Made by a program: the position numbers and the translations under genes. The notes under the pieces are model-generated. The model had not been told where the DNA came from. It made no database searches and was given only the letters and a program-made list of their open reading frames with translations. From an uncultured Flavobacteriales bacterium (GTDB lineage Bacteria; Bacteroidota; Bacteroidia; CAIKAF01), in contig CAIKAF010000015.1 of NCBI GenBank assembly GCA_903825395.1, positions 124,001 through 188,000 on the forward strand: a stretch of DNA of 64,000 nucleotides. Reading direction: 5' to 3'. Every line of letters starts with the position of its first letter. Position 1 is the stretch's first letter. Shown piece by piece: positions 43,135-51,504 of this stretch.

Positions 43135-44772
43135 TTAATTCCGTCTAAAGCCAACTGAGGATTTGGTTCCCAGAATTTTAGATCTTGCTTCTAGAAACAT
43201 CTGAAATTCGTTCAATGAGAAGATTTTCTTTGGGTTCAATACCTGTTGAATCAACCATTGCTTTTTAAAATTGGCAACTTCGGCTCCTGTAAAGACATAT
43301 TTTTCTGCCAATTCTAAGCATTGTTGGGCTGAGCAGCCCGGAAAAAAATCCTGAAGAATTTTTTTTCTGACCTGAGGTTGGGGGATTCCCAATTCAATTT
43401 TATACAAAAAGCGCCGATCAAAAGCCGGGTCGAAGGCATTTGGCAGATTGGTGGTTGCCACCAATATGCCTTTAAATTGTTCTAAATGCTGCAATAAGAT
43501 TGTTTGCATGGCATTTTCAGTAGAAGTCATTGAACCATTTGTTTGGTCTCGTTTTTGAAAAACGGAATCGGCCTCATTGAACAATAAAATTGGTGCCAGC
43601 TCTTTTTCTTGAAAGCTTTCTTTGTAGTGCTTAAAGACCAAGTCGAGATTTTTTTCGCTTTGCCCATACCATTTATCCCGCTGCTGAGCCACATCAAACA
43701 TTAAAATATCTCGTTTGCATTCTTTGGCCCATTGTTTAACCGATTCGGTTTTTCCTGTACCGGGTTCTCCGTGCAGCAACACAATTAGGCCTTCCGGTTC
43801 ACCGGCGGCCTTCATTTGCTTTTGGAAGCGTTGGAAGGCGGCCTTTCGGGTAAGCCGTTTTAAATCGGTTAAGGTTTGGTCTGCCGCCGGATTTAAATGA
43901 ATTTTCTTCCCATTTAATTTATCGTGAGGCAGCGTTAGCAAGGGCAGTTTGGGTGCATCATTGAACTCCATGGGCATGAACGGTTCATGGGATGAAGTCC
44001 GCTTGGTATTGCCGAAGCGTATTAGGTAATCGGAAGAAGGCAGCATTTCGCATTCCAGCAGACCCAATTTAAATAAGGGATGGGTTTCCTCCAGAATGGC
44101 ACGTCTAAGGGTGGTTATTTCCATGGGATGATGCGTAAAAATCCGTGCCAGTATTTTTAGGGGATAGCCTTGGCTTTCAACCAAATCCAATACAGCCAGG
44201 AAAGCAGCTAAGGATTTATCTGCCACAGTCAATTCCTTCCGCTTAAGGCTTTTAAAGGCAGGGACATCGGTCTTTGCCAAAAATTCAGAAATAAAATCTG
44301 TCCATTCCTCCAGTGTGAGCAGTTGATTTCGTAGGCTAATGCTTTTAACATAGACCTGAAGAATTTTTTGTTGTAGGGGATCGGCCGGGGGCTTAGGTAA
44401 GCAGGATTTTTGATTGAACTTCAAGGCCAATTCGGCGGATGCCGACATGCAAATGGAATCTGGCCGATCGAGGGTAACGGCAGGAAAGATTTGAATGTAC
44501 CCCTTTTCCAGCAAACCTTCCATTCCAGTTTGCAATGCCTTTGGATCCATGTCAAGGTCCGCCTCTTCCGCAAAGGCATTTAAATATAAATCACCTTTGC
44601 GTTGACGGATGGCACATAGGGCAGACAAAATTCCCGCTTCGGCCATAGAAATCCCACAAAAAGATGCCAAATTCACAATTAATTCTTCATCTCCTGAAGA
44701 AGATTCCAGGCCTTTTACCGGCATTGTTGTGGAGGTTTGAGCATCCCAGCGTTGCAACCAATTTATGGACAT
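43135..44772 (-). CDS. AAA-family ATPase
   Basis: A 545-residue protein. The N-terminal half (~1-290) is helical and not recognised. The AAA module follows: Walker A LLHGEPGTGKTES, a Walker B variant ILLFNEADSVF (NEAD rather than DEAD), sensor-1 LVATTNLPNAFD, and an arginine finger in DRRFLYKIELG. It is Cdc48/FtsH-like in type but lacks protease or membrane parts. ATG at 44772 (MSINWLQRW) is preferred. It is divergent from the WYL regulator across 109 bp, a layout suggesting the two genes are controlled together. Confidence 0.83.
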   Translation of the reverse strand: MSINWLQRWDAQTSTTMPVKGLESSSGDEELIVNLASFCGISMAEAGILSALCAIRQRKGDLYLNAFAEEADLDMDPKALQTGMEGLLEKGYIQIFPAVTLDRPDSICMSASAELALKFNQKSCLPKPPADPLQQKILQVYVKSISLRNQLLTLEEWTDFISEFLAKTDVPAFKSLKRKELTVADKSLAAFLAVLDLVESQGYPLKILARIFTHHPMEITTLRRAILEETHPLFKLGLLECEMLPSSDYLIRFGNTKRTSSHEPFMPMEFNDAPKLPLLTLPHDKLNGKKIHLNPAADQTLTDLKRLTRKAAFQRFQKQMKAAGEPEGLIVLLHGEPGTGKTESVKQWAKECKRDILMFDVAQQRDKWYGQSEKNLDLVFKHYKESFQEKELAPILLFNEADSVFQKRDQTNGSMTSTENAMQTILLQHLEQFKGILVATTNLPNAFDPAFDRRFLYKIELGIPQPQVRKKILQDFFPGCSAQQCLELAEKYVFTGAEVANFKKQWLIQQVLNPKKIFSLNEFQMFLEARSKILGTKSSVGFRRN

Positions 44773-44881
44773 AGTAACTTGATTTTTCTCAAAGTTCGGA
44801 AACAAGAATGCAGTCCATTTGCACAGTAATTTTCTGACTCCATTCAGAATTGAACTGCCGAACTTTTTGCACCTTTAGGGC

Positions 44882-45985
44882 ATGGAGAAACTCAACAGTA
44901 AAACGGAACGAATCCGTTGCATTTGTGATTTTTTAGATCGGGGTGGCGGCACCCTTGTGGAGATGCAGTCGGCTGTAAATCAGGGATTAACCAATAAAGG
45001 ATTCGATGAAATAGCCGTTCGAAGTCTGAGGTACTCGCTTCGGCAATTGCAAGATGGTGATTTTGAGCATAGCCGCAGCCACCTTCCTGAATTGGAACGC
45101 AAGTCGATTTTTAAAGTCCAATACATTCAGAAAACCTACAGCTGGCACCCTGAGAGTTTAAGGCCCGAATTTGGGGATTTAGAAGAGGAAGAACGAAGCA
45201 CACTCCCCTTCCTAATAGGTATTCTTAAGCGCTATGAATCCTTACCGGCTGTAAGTCGGATTCTTAGCCAATTGACCGATCATTATGGGCTGGATGAAGA
45301 GCAATTGGCGGGGGCATCGGCGGTGTTTCACAGTGCTCCCATTCTTAAATTGCAGGGGTTTGGTCGAAATTCCGAACTCAATGTAGTTCAAATGGCCATC
45401 AAACTCCTTGGGCACATTCGTCGGGAAGAAGCGGTGGAATTCAATTACAGATCGGTTTCAAAAATTGAATCTGCCATTTCAGGCCTGCAAATGCATACTG
45501 TAATGCCCTTGCAAATCCGCTTGTACGATAATCTATACTATTTAAGCGCAGTTCCCTTGGGAGAACAGCATCTGTTGACCTTTAGACTGGATCAAATACA
45601 CCAACTTAGAGTAGATATCGCCACCGATGCCAACGATCGACTCATTTCGTTTGACCGAAAAAAAATGGAAAAATTGATTGGATTGCGCTCGCATTTCAAT
45701 CATGTTTTAGGGGTATGGAACCATCCTCCGGAAGACCAAGTGTATGACATTCACATTGAATTTTTTGATTGGGCGGCTTCCTATGCAAAGCGCTTGCAGT
45801 TTCATCCGACTCAAAAACTCGTTCATACGCATCTGAAAAACAACAGTTTAATTTTCTCCTTTAAATTAAAGCTGCGATCGGAAGAATATCCAAACCAACC
45901 TGCAGAAGAACGCTCGCCGGAATTGTCCTTTTTCCTTGGTCGATTTAGGCGCTATGCTCGGGTGATTGGCATTCATAGCGTATAA
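44882..45985 (+). CDS. WYL-domain transcriptional regulator
   Basis: A 367-residue protein. Residues ~1-85 form a winged helix-turn-helix (TERIRCICDFLDRGGG...IAVRSLRYSLRQLQ). A WYL domain follows, with NYRS in EAVEFNYRS, RLYDNLYYLSAVP (YYL in place of WYL) and LLTFRLDQIHQLRV. The C-terminal WCX-like extension follows (VYDIHIEFFDWAASYAKRL). WYL regulators bind small ligands or nucleic acid and often sit by defence or stress genes. Divergence from the AAA ATPase suggests it controls that gene. Confidence 0.86.
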   Translation: MEKLNSKTERIRCICDFLDRGGGTLVEMQSAVNQGLTNKGFDEIAVRSLRYSLRQLQDGDFEHSRSHLPELERKSIFKVQYIQKTYSWHPESLRPEFGDLEEEERSTLPFLIGILKRYESLPAVSRILSQLTDHYGLDEEQLAGASAVFHSAPILKLQGFGRNSELNVVQMAIKLLGHIRREEAVEFNYRSVSKIESAISGLQMHTVMPLQIRLYDNLYYLSAVPLGEQHLLTFRLDQIHQLRVDIATDANDRLISFDRKKMEKLIGLRSHFNHVLGVWNHPPEDQVYDIHIEFFDWAASYAKRLQFHPTQKLVHTHLKNNSLIFSFKLKLRSEEYPNQPAEERSPELSFFLGRFRRYARVIGIHSV

Positions 45986-46075
45986 GTCCGGTCTAAATCT
46001 ATTAATTGCAACCCATTCAACTGTATTTAAGGAATTTACCTGAATTAAGTCATGAGGATTGCGCCCCCGATGGCA

Positions 46076-46200
46076 GCGGCAGGGACCGAAGACCTTGCCC
46101 CGGCTTGCCGCCCCGCGGAGGCGACCTTGGGAGCCCACGCAGGGGCCAGCAAGCCGCGGCAAGGGCGAGGTACCTACAGCGGACAGCGGGAATAGGCGCC
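46076..46200 (-). repeat. R6: GC-rich intergenic hairpin element, divergent end
   Basis: On the minus strand it ends GTCCCTGCCGC and keeps the core GGGCTCCCAAGGTCGCCTCCGC-like sequence. Its 5' end differs from other copies (GGCGCCTATTCCCGCTGTCCGC-like). The arms at 46093-46108 and 46149-46164 match at 15 of 16 positions (CCTTGCC, one mismatch, CGGCTTGC). It lies between the WYL and S41 protease genes, both on the plus strand. Confidence 0.8.
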
Positions 46201-46242
46201 CAACATACCCTTAGCCACACAACAAATCCGTACTTTTACGTT

Positions 46243-47826
46243 ATGATGACGATGAAGCGTTTTGCCATAGCCCTTCTGTGGGCACTTATGAATGTAGCCG
46301 GGCTGCAGCTGCCGGCGCAAATCAATAATCCTTCTGAAAAATTAGATGGCCTGCTCTTTTTTCTTGACAATTATTATTTGGAAAAAATAGATCGGGAAAA
46401 ATTGATTGAAGCCGCACTTGAAGGCCTTTTAAAGGAATTAGACCCCCACTCCTACTACCTTCCTCCCCGAGAATTAAAAGCATCTGAAGAGGCCCTTAGC
46501 GGAAACTTTGAAGGAATCGGTGTGCAATTCAACATTCACCACGACACCATTATGGTGGTAAGTCCCATTAGCGGCGGGCCCTCTGAGCGCCTTGGAATCC
46601 GCAGTGGAGACCGCATTATTTACATTCAAGATACGCTGGTGGCCGGTAAAAAAATTACCAACAACGATGTTTTTCGGTGGTTGCGCGGAAAAAAAGGAAG
46701 CACCGTACACGTGAAGATTCTTCGGCCCGGATTGGATGAACTCTTGGACTTTGCCATTGTTCGCGATAAAATTCCTGTATTCAGTATGGATGCCGCATTT
46801 ATGCTGAAACCTGGAGTGGGTTACCTGAAAATAAATCGATTTGCAGAAACAACAGTAGATGAATTTAAGGAAGGATGGAAAAAGCTTAAAACATTGGGCG
46901 CCAAAGACCTAATTTTGGATTTACAAGGGAATTCAGGCGGATACCTTATGGCAGCCACTGGAATGCTGGATCACTTCTTTCCAAAAGGCAAATTGCTGGT
47001 GTACACCCAAGGATTGCACAGTGAGCGCCGCGAATTTAAATCGGCCGGAAATCCTATGCTTCCCGGCAACCGTTTAATTGTATTGGTTGATGAAGGTTCC
47101 GCTTCGGCCAGCGAAATTGTTGCCGGAGCCATTCAAGACCACGACCGAGGATTGGTGGTAGGACGGCGGACCTTCGGCAAAGGATTGGTGCAAAACACCT
47201 TTCCCCTACCCGATGGCTCGGCATTCCGACTCACCACTGCCCGCTATTTTACCCCCTCGGGACGCTTTATTCAAGCTCCCTACAACGAGGGAACTGAAAA
47301 ATACTATAAAGATTTAGCCAGCCGATTTGATAAGGGCGAACTGACCGATTCGGGGAAAGCCAGCATACCAGATAGTTTGGCCTTTAAAACTTCGAAAGGT
47401 CGTGTGGTGTACGGAGGAGCCGGCATTATGCCCGATGTATTTGTACCCCTTGACACCTCTTTTTTCTCTGTGTGCCTAAACCGAATAACCGCCGCAGGAT
47501 TGCCCTATAATGTGTCTCTGGATTATGTAGATGCACACCGAATCGAACTGCAAAGCAACTATCCTAGCATGGAGGATTTTAGCTCAAAATTTGATGCCAG
47601 TGCACTGTGGCCCACCCTGCTTGCTGAAATAGAAAAACGCAAAATCCCCTGTACGGAAGAGGAATTCGACCGAAGTAAGCCATTTTTAATCAATATGTTA
47701 AAAGCACTGGTTGCTCAAAACATGTACAGCCGAGATGCCTTTTTCCAAGTCATGGCATCCGAAAATGAATCCATACAAAAAGCCCTAGAACTTTTGGAAG
47801 GTCCTTGGCCCGAAACCATCAAATAA
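46243..47826 (+). CDS. C-terminal-processing (S41) peptidase with PDZ domain
   Basis: A 527-residue secreted protease. A signal peptide begins at 46243 or 46252 (MMTMKRFAIALLWALMNVAG). The PDZ domain covers ~100-175 (EGIGVQFNIHHDTIMVVSPISGGPSERLGIRSGDRI). The S41 core has LILDLQGNSGGYL, catalytic Ser286 in DEGSASASEIVAGA and Lys313 in RTFGKGLVQ. Such enzymes trim C-termini of envelope proteins. The ATG at 46243 is chosen because upstream in-frame sequence is R6. It is followed 5 bp later by the SDR gene. Confidence 0.92.
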   Translation: MMTMKRFAIALLWALMNVAGLQLPAQINNPSEKLDGLLFFLDNYYLEKIDREKLIEAALEGLLKELDPHSYYLPPRELKASEEALSGNFEGIGVQFNIHHDTIMVVSPISGGPSERLGIRSGDRIIYIQDTLVAGKKITNNDVFRWLRGKKGSTVHVKILRPGLDELLDFAIVRDKIPVFSMDAAFMLKPGVGYLKINRFAETTVDEFKEGWKKLKTLGAKDLILDLQGNSGGYLMAATGMLDHFFPKGKLLVYTQGLHSERREFKSAGNPMLPGNRLIVLVDEGSASASEIVAGAIQDHDRGLVVGRRTFGKGLVQNTFPLPDGSAFRLTTARYFTPSGRFIQAPYNEGTEKYYKDLASRFDKGELTDSGKASIPDSLAFKTSKGRVVYGGAGIMPDVFVPLDTSFFSVCLNRITAAGLPYNVSLDYVDAHRIELQSNYPSMEDFSSKFDASALWPTLLAEIEKRKIPCTEEEFDRSKPFLINMLKALVAQNMYSRDAFFQVMASENESIQKALELLEGPWPETIK

Positions 47827-47831
47827 ATCCT

Positions 47832-48719
47832 ATGAAAAACCACGAAAAAGGAATGCTGGCTCCTGGTAGTCTGGCAGATAAAACCATAGTAATTACCGGT
47901 GGTGGCAGTGGGCTAGGTCTAAGCATGGCGGCGTACTTTTTGGCATTGGGAGCCAACGTTGGAATTTGCGGACGCAATGAAGAAAAGCTGAAATCAGCCG
48001 CTCAGGAATTGCAGGAGCGTACCGGCGGGAGGGTATTTTATCATCCCTGCGATGTTCGGAATTATGATGAAGTAGAACGCTTTCGTGAAAAAACCATTGC
48101 AGCCCTTGGCCCCATAAATGGATTGGTCAACAATGCAGCCGGGAACTTTTTGAGTCCCACAGAACGGCTCAGCCATCGGGCATTCGATTCCGTTGTTGAT
48201 ATTGTGCTTAAAGGCAGCTACAATAGCAGCTTGAGCTTTGGGAAATATTGGATTGATGAAAAAATTGAGGGTACAACATTAAACATTGTTACAACCTATG
48301 CCTGGACCGGCTCGGCCTATGTTGTTCCTTCGGCCTGTGGGAAAGCCGGCGTACTAGCTTTGACTCGCTCGCTGGGCGTAGAATGGGCAAAATACGGTAT
48401 TCGCACCAATGCGATTGCCCCCGGCCCCTTCCCCACTCCGGGCGCATGGGATCGGCTTTTTCCTCAGGAATTCATGCAACAGGTGGATATACCCTCAAAA
48501 ATTCCGGTTGGTCGCGTAGGGCATCACCAGGAGTTGGCCAACCTTGCGGCCTACCTAATGTCAGACTTTTCCGCCTACATTCAAGGAGAAGTCATCACCA
48601 TTGACGGGGGCGAGTGGATGAAAAACGGCGGTGAATTTAGCTGGGTCGGCGATTTAATTCCCCCAGAAATGTGGGATGTGGTAGAGGCTATGATACGGCG
48701 AAAATCAAGGAAGAACTAA
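47832..48719 (+). CDS. Short-chain dehydrogenase, 2,4-dienoyl-CoA reductase-like
   Basis: A 295-residue NAD(P)-dependent oxidoreductase. It has the glycine motif TGGGSGLGLSMA, NNAAGNFLSPTERL and SACGKAGVLALTRSLGVEWAKYGIRTNAIAPGPF. The usual YxxxK active site is replaced by SACGK, and the NNAAGNF and IAPGP parts match the DECR branch that reduces 2,4-dienoyl-CoA in unsaturated fatty-acid breakdown. ATG at 47832 is preferred over one at 47805 inside the protease gene. A thiolase gene lies 1.5 kb away, in keeping with beta-oxidation. Confidence 0.83.
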   Translation: MKNHEKGMLAPGSLADKTIVITGGGSGLGLSMAAYFLALGANVGICGRNEEKLKSAAQELQERTGGRVFYHPCDVRNYDEVERFREKTIAALGPINGLVNNAAGNFLSPTERLSHRAFDSVVDIVLKGSYNSSLSFGKYWIDEKIEGTTLNIVTTYAWTGSAYVVPSACGKAGVLALTRSLGVEWAKYGIRTNAIAPGPFPTPGAWDRLFPQEFMQQVDIPSKIPVGRVGHHQELANLAAYLMSDFSAYIQGEVITIDGGEWMKNGGEFSWVGDLIPPEMWDVVEAMIRRKSRKN

Positions 48720-48738
48720 TATTTATATTATTTGGGTG

Positions 48739-48878
48739 GCGGCAGCCGGGCTTTCACCGGTAGTCCGCAGTGGCCGGGCGGGCTGTAGGCGGGCTGCGGT
48801 GGCTCCCAAGGTCGCCTCCTCGCCGCGGCACAGCTGCCCCCGCCCCCCTTGCGGGCAACCCGGTTCAATCCCTGCCGC
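48739..48878 (+). repeat. R7: GC-rich intergenic hairpin element
   Basis: This copy has perfect 7-base terminal complements (GCGGCAG against CTGCCGC). The arms at 48776-48786 and 48839-48845 plus 48830-48833 pair as GGGCGGG/CCCGCCC and CTGT/ACAG with a bulge. The core is GCGGTGGCTCCCAAGGTCGCC. It lies 20 bp past the SDR stop. Confidence 0.84.
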
Positions 48879-48994
48879 AGATCAGACCTAAAGCCTGATT
48901 CCGCTTCTATAACTGTGGTTGAATTTTGACACCTTCGGGCTAATGCGCAAGGAGGGAATTGTAGAGCTTAGAAAATAAAAAATCGGAGTTGCCC

Positions 48995-49025
48995 TTGAAA
49001 CTTAAAAAATACATGGGTATCTTTG
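48995..49025 (+). promoter_or_regulatory. Full Bacteroidota promoter (TTG, 20 bp, TATCTTTG) without a gene
   Basis: TTG at 48995-48997 and TATCTTTG at 49018-49025 are spaced as in known Bacteroidota promoters. It is the only site I found here with both elements well placed. The start of transcription should be near 49031. No open frame follows on this strand before the convergent NlpC gene at 49535. Confidence 0.6.
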
Positions 49026-49030
49026 TAGTT

Positions 49031-49150
49031 CACTGGTGAAACGTTCTTTAAATGCTTCGTCACGTATTGGGGTGGCGAGGAACACTTCGGGTTATTTTTA
49101 TGATGTGAAGTTTGTTTGAAGAAAGACAAGCCGAAAGGGTTGTCTGGATT
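49031..49150 (+). ncRNA. Candidate small RNA downstream of orphan promoter
   Basis: Tentative. After the promoter come several small hairpins: CGAGG-AACA-CTTCG near 49076-49090, and GACAA...TTGTC around a GAAA loop near 49124-49145. Length and 3' end are guesses. It does not match the 6S, SRP, RNase P or tmRNA signatures I know. Confidence 0.3.
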
Positions 49151-49534
49151 CAATTGGGGGGTCTCAGAAATGCTTTCTTATTTTGTCGGGGGTGACTTTG
49201 ACAAATAGGGAAGCGGGAATTTCGGGTATGAGACTGGGTTGGTGCGGCAGATCAGCCCTTTTTGATTGGGGAGTAATGGAGGATGTGGGATGAGGATTGG
49301 GTTCTACATTTTTTAAGGCTCTCGGTTTAGTGGAAAGTTGGGCCTTGCCCAAGGGAAGACATCCTGCCAGTTTTGGTGCGGATGCCTAGTCATTGGCTTA
49401 AACCCATCTAAAAACCCCTCCCTTGAAAAATCACTCAAAAATTTCATCCTCCAAATCAATTCACTCTCGCCAAATAACTCCTGAATGAATTATTTACTTG
49501 ATTTAAACTTATGAAACAAGAGTAATTCTCCTTC

Positions 49535-50236
49535 CTAAACAGCAGTAGGCACAGGACGCCGAATCAATCTTAGGGAATGTGAATACCTGCCTTCGTCAGC
49601 CATGTAAATGCCTTGCTGATCTATTAAATCTGTTCTTACCATTCCCGCGGCATGTAGGACTGTGTTGGATGAAAGCAGTATTCCAACATGAACTATTTTG
49701 CCTTCTGCATTATCAAAAAACACCAAATCTCCAGGTTGACTGTCAAACAACCACGACACCTCAAGCCCAACTAAAGCCTGCTGTGATGCATCACGAGGAA
49801 GAAGTATGCCTCTAGATTCCCAATACAGTTGAGATAATCCAGAACAATCTATGCCCATCAACGTTTTTCCTCCCCAAAGATAAGGGACTCCATTCCACAT
49901 GGCCGCCCATTCATTCAAGTCGGGAATTGCCTGTTTTTCCGCTTTGATTTTCGCCCCTAAGGGTGTCCATACCAAACCAAAATTTCCCTGAGTTTGCTGA
50001 ACTAACACTTGTTGGAAAACGCCCTCCACCTCCAAATTAGAAACAGCAGTCAGTCCAGTACACCGAACCCAGGCAGGATAACATTCAATTTTACGTTGAA
50101 CAAGCCACCATTCCTCTTGTTTTTCGATGCATTCCACGCGTTCACCGAACAAGAATTGAGTCGTCATTTCAGAGGCGTGTTCCGGCCGAAGTCGCGCTGG
50201 AAGCACTGGCACTTGAACCTGAAATGAAGGTTCCAT
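49535..50236 (-). CDS. NlpC/P60-family cell-wall peptidase
   Basis: About 233 residues. The N-terminal part (~1-95) looks like SH3-type domains (ECIEKQEEWWLVQRK). The NlpC/P60 domain has catalytic Cys131 in GIDCSGLSQLYW and His183 in KIVHVGILL, with a further His in VLHAAG. It should cut peptidoglycan stem peptides (D-Glu-DAP bonds). No signal peptide is visible. ATG at 50236 is preferred: it follows the thiolase stop by one base. An ATG at 50251 would overlap it. Confidence 0.86.
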   Translation of the reverse strand: MEPSFQVQVPVLPARLRPEHASEMTTQFLFGERVECIEKQEEWWLVQRKIECYPAWVRCTGLTAVSNLEVEGVFQQVLVQQTQGNFGLVWTPLGAKIKAEKQAIPDLNEWAAMWNGVPYLWGGKTLMGIDCSGLSQLYWESRGILLPRDASQQALVGLEVSWLFDSQPGDLVFFDNAEGKIVHVGILLSSNTVLHAAGMVRTDLIDQQGIYMADEGRYSHSLRLIRRPVPTAV

Positions 50237-50237
50237 A

Positions 50238-51413
50238 TCAGCAGCGTTCAACTACGATAGCGCTGGCCCCTCCACCTCCATTGCACAAAGAAGCAACGCC
50301 AAACTTCTTATCTTCTTGGTTAAGGGCATGAAGTAAAGTAACCACAATACGAGCACCAGAAGAACCTAGGGGGTGACCCAATGACACGGCACCACCGTAC
50401 ACATTCACTTGGTCTGGGTTTAGGTTTAATTTTTTATTGTTGGCCAAGGCTACCACGGCGAAGGCTTCATTTAGTTCATATAAATCAACCTGTTCGGATT
50501 TTATACCAGCATGTTGAAGTGCTTTAGGAACAGCCAAGGCTGGGGCTATAGTAAACCAGCAGGGTTCTGTTGCAGCATCTGCAAATCCTTTTATTTCAGC
50601 AAGAGGAGTCAGATTTAGAGTCCGGAGTACTTCTTCGCCAACCAAAACCAAGGCAGAGGCTCCATCGTTTAGGGTGGAGGCATTTGCAGCGGTGATGCTC
50701 CCATTTTTATCAAAAACAGGGCGTAATTCTGGGATTTTTTCAAACTGCACGTTTTTATATTCCTCGTCTTCCGAAACAATCACATCTCCCTTCCGACCAG
50801 CGATGGTAACGGGGGCAATTTCAGCATTAAATTTGCCTGCCGACCAAGCAGCTTGAGCGCGGAGATAAGATTCAATAGCATAAGCATCTTGATCCTGACG
50901 CGTAAATTGCATCTCACGTGCGCACAACTCGCCAGCATTGCCCATATGATAATCATTGTACACATCCCAAAGTCCATCTTTTATCATCCCGTCGGTTAAT
51001 TGACCATGACCCAATTTCTGTCCAAAGCGATTTGTTGATACATAATACGGCACCTGAGACATATTCTCCATTCCCCCTGCAACTACGATTTGAGAATGGC
51101 CCAACTGAATGGATTGAGCTGCAAGCATGATGGATTTCATTCCTGAAGCACAAACCTTATTAACCATTGTGCATGGAACTGTATTTGGCAATCCGGCCTT
51201 TAATGCCGCTTGACGGGCGGGAGCCTGACCTAAACCTGCTGAAAGTACATTTCCCATAAAAACCTCGTCCACCTTTTCCCCTGAAATACCAGAGCGTTCC
51301 AAGGCCGAACGAATAGCTACCGCCCCTAAATCGGTGGCTGAAACTGAAGATAGAACACCTCCAAAACTACCCATTGGGGTGCGCACAGCTGAAACGATAT
51401 AAACTTTTTTCAT
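50238..51413 (-). CDS. Acetyl-CoA C-acyltransferase (thiolase)
   Basis: A 391-residue thiolase. Nucleophile Cys88 is in MVNKVCASGMKS. The second active-site pair is His347 in GHPLGSSGAR and Cys377 in SLCNGGGGAS. It could run as a degradative beta-oxidation thiolase or as acetoacetyl-CoA thiolase, and sequence alone does not settle which. The HMG-CoA lyase-like and dienoyl-CoA reductase-like genes in this window make acyl-CoA breakdown plausible. It is probably co-transcribed with the NlpC gene. Confidence 0.92.
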   Translation of the reverse strand: MKKVYIVSAVRTPMGSFGGVLSSVSATDLGAVAIRSALERSGISGEKVDEVFMGNVLSAGLGQAPARQAALKAGLPNTVPCTMVNKVCASGMKSIMLAAQSIQLGHSQIVVAGGMENMSQVPYYVSTNRFGQKLGHGQLTDGMIKDGLWDVYNDYHMGNAGELCAREMQFTRQDQDAYAIESYLRAQAAWSAGKFNAEIAPVTIAGRKGDVIVSEDEEYKNVQFEKIPELRPVFDKNGSITAANASTLNDGASALVLVGEEVLRTLNLTPLAEIKGFADAATEPCWFTIAPALAVPKALQHAGIKSEQVDLYELNEAFAVVALANNKKLNLNPDQVNVYGGAVSLGHPLGSSGARIVVTLLHALNQEDKKFGVASLCNGGGGASAIVVERC

Positions 51414-51504
51414 GAAAAATACTTTGCTGCGAAGATATGAATTCTATAAGGTTTAGCCCACTTTTTTCGGGCACATTACCCTGCATCCTTAAAATTTCAG
51501 GAAC

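Larger units (their letters stand above)
48879..49534. other. Intergenic region with orphan promoter
   Basis: About 655 bp with no credible protein gene. Short minus-strand frames at 48968-49153 and 49164-49352 have no recognisable domain. A good promoter points right at 48995-49025 and small hairpins follow it, so a non-coding RNA is possible. Confidence 0.55.

Noticed and set aside
48739-48878. R7 end as a tRNA gene
   Set aside because: GGTTCAATCC resembles a T loop, but no anticodon arm, D arm or proper T stem can be formed.
48968-49352. Two short minus-strand frames in the intergenic region
   Set aside because: No domain, no start signal, and composition does not resemble the neighbouring genes.
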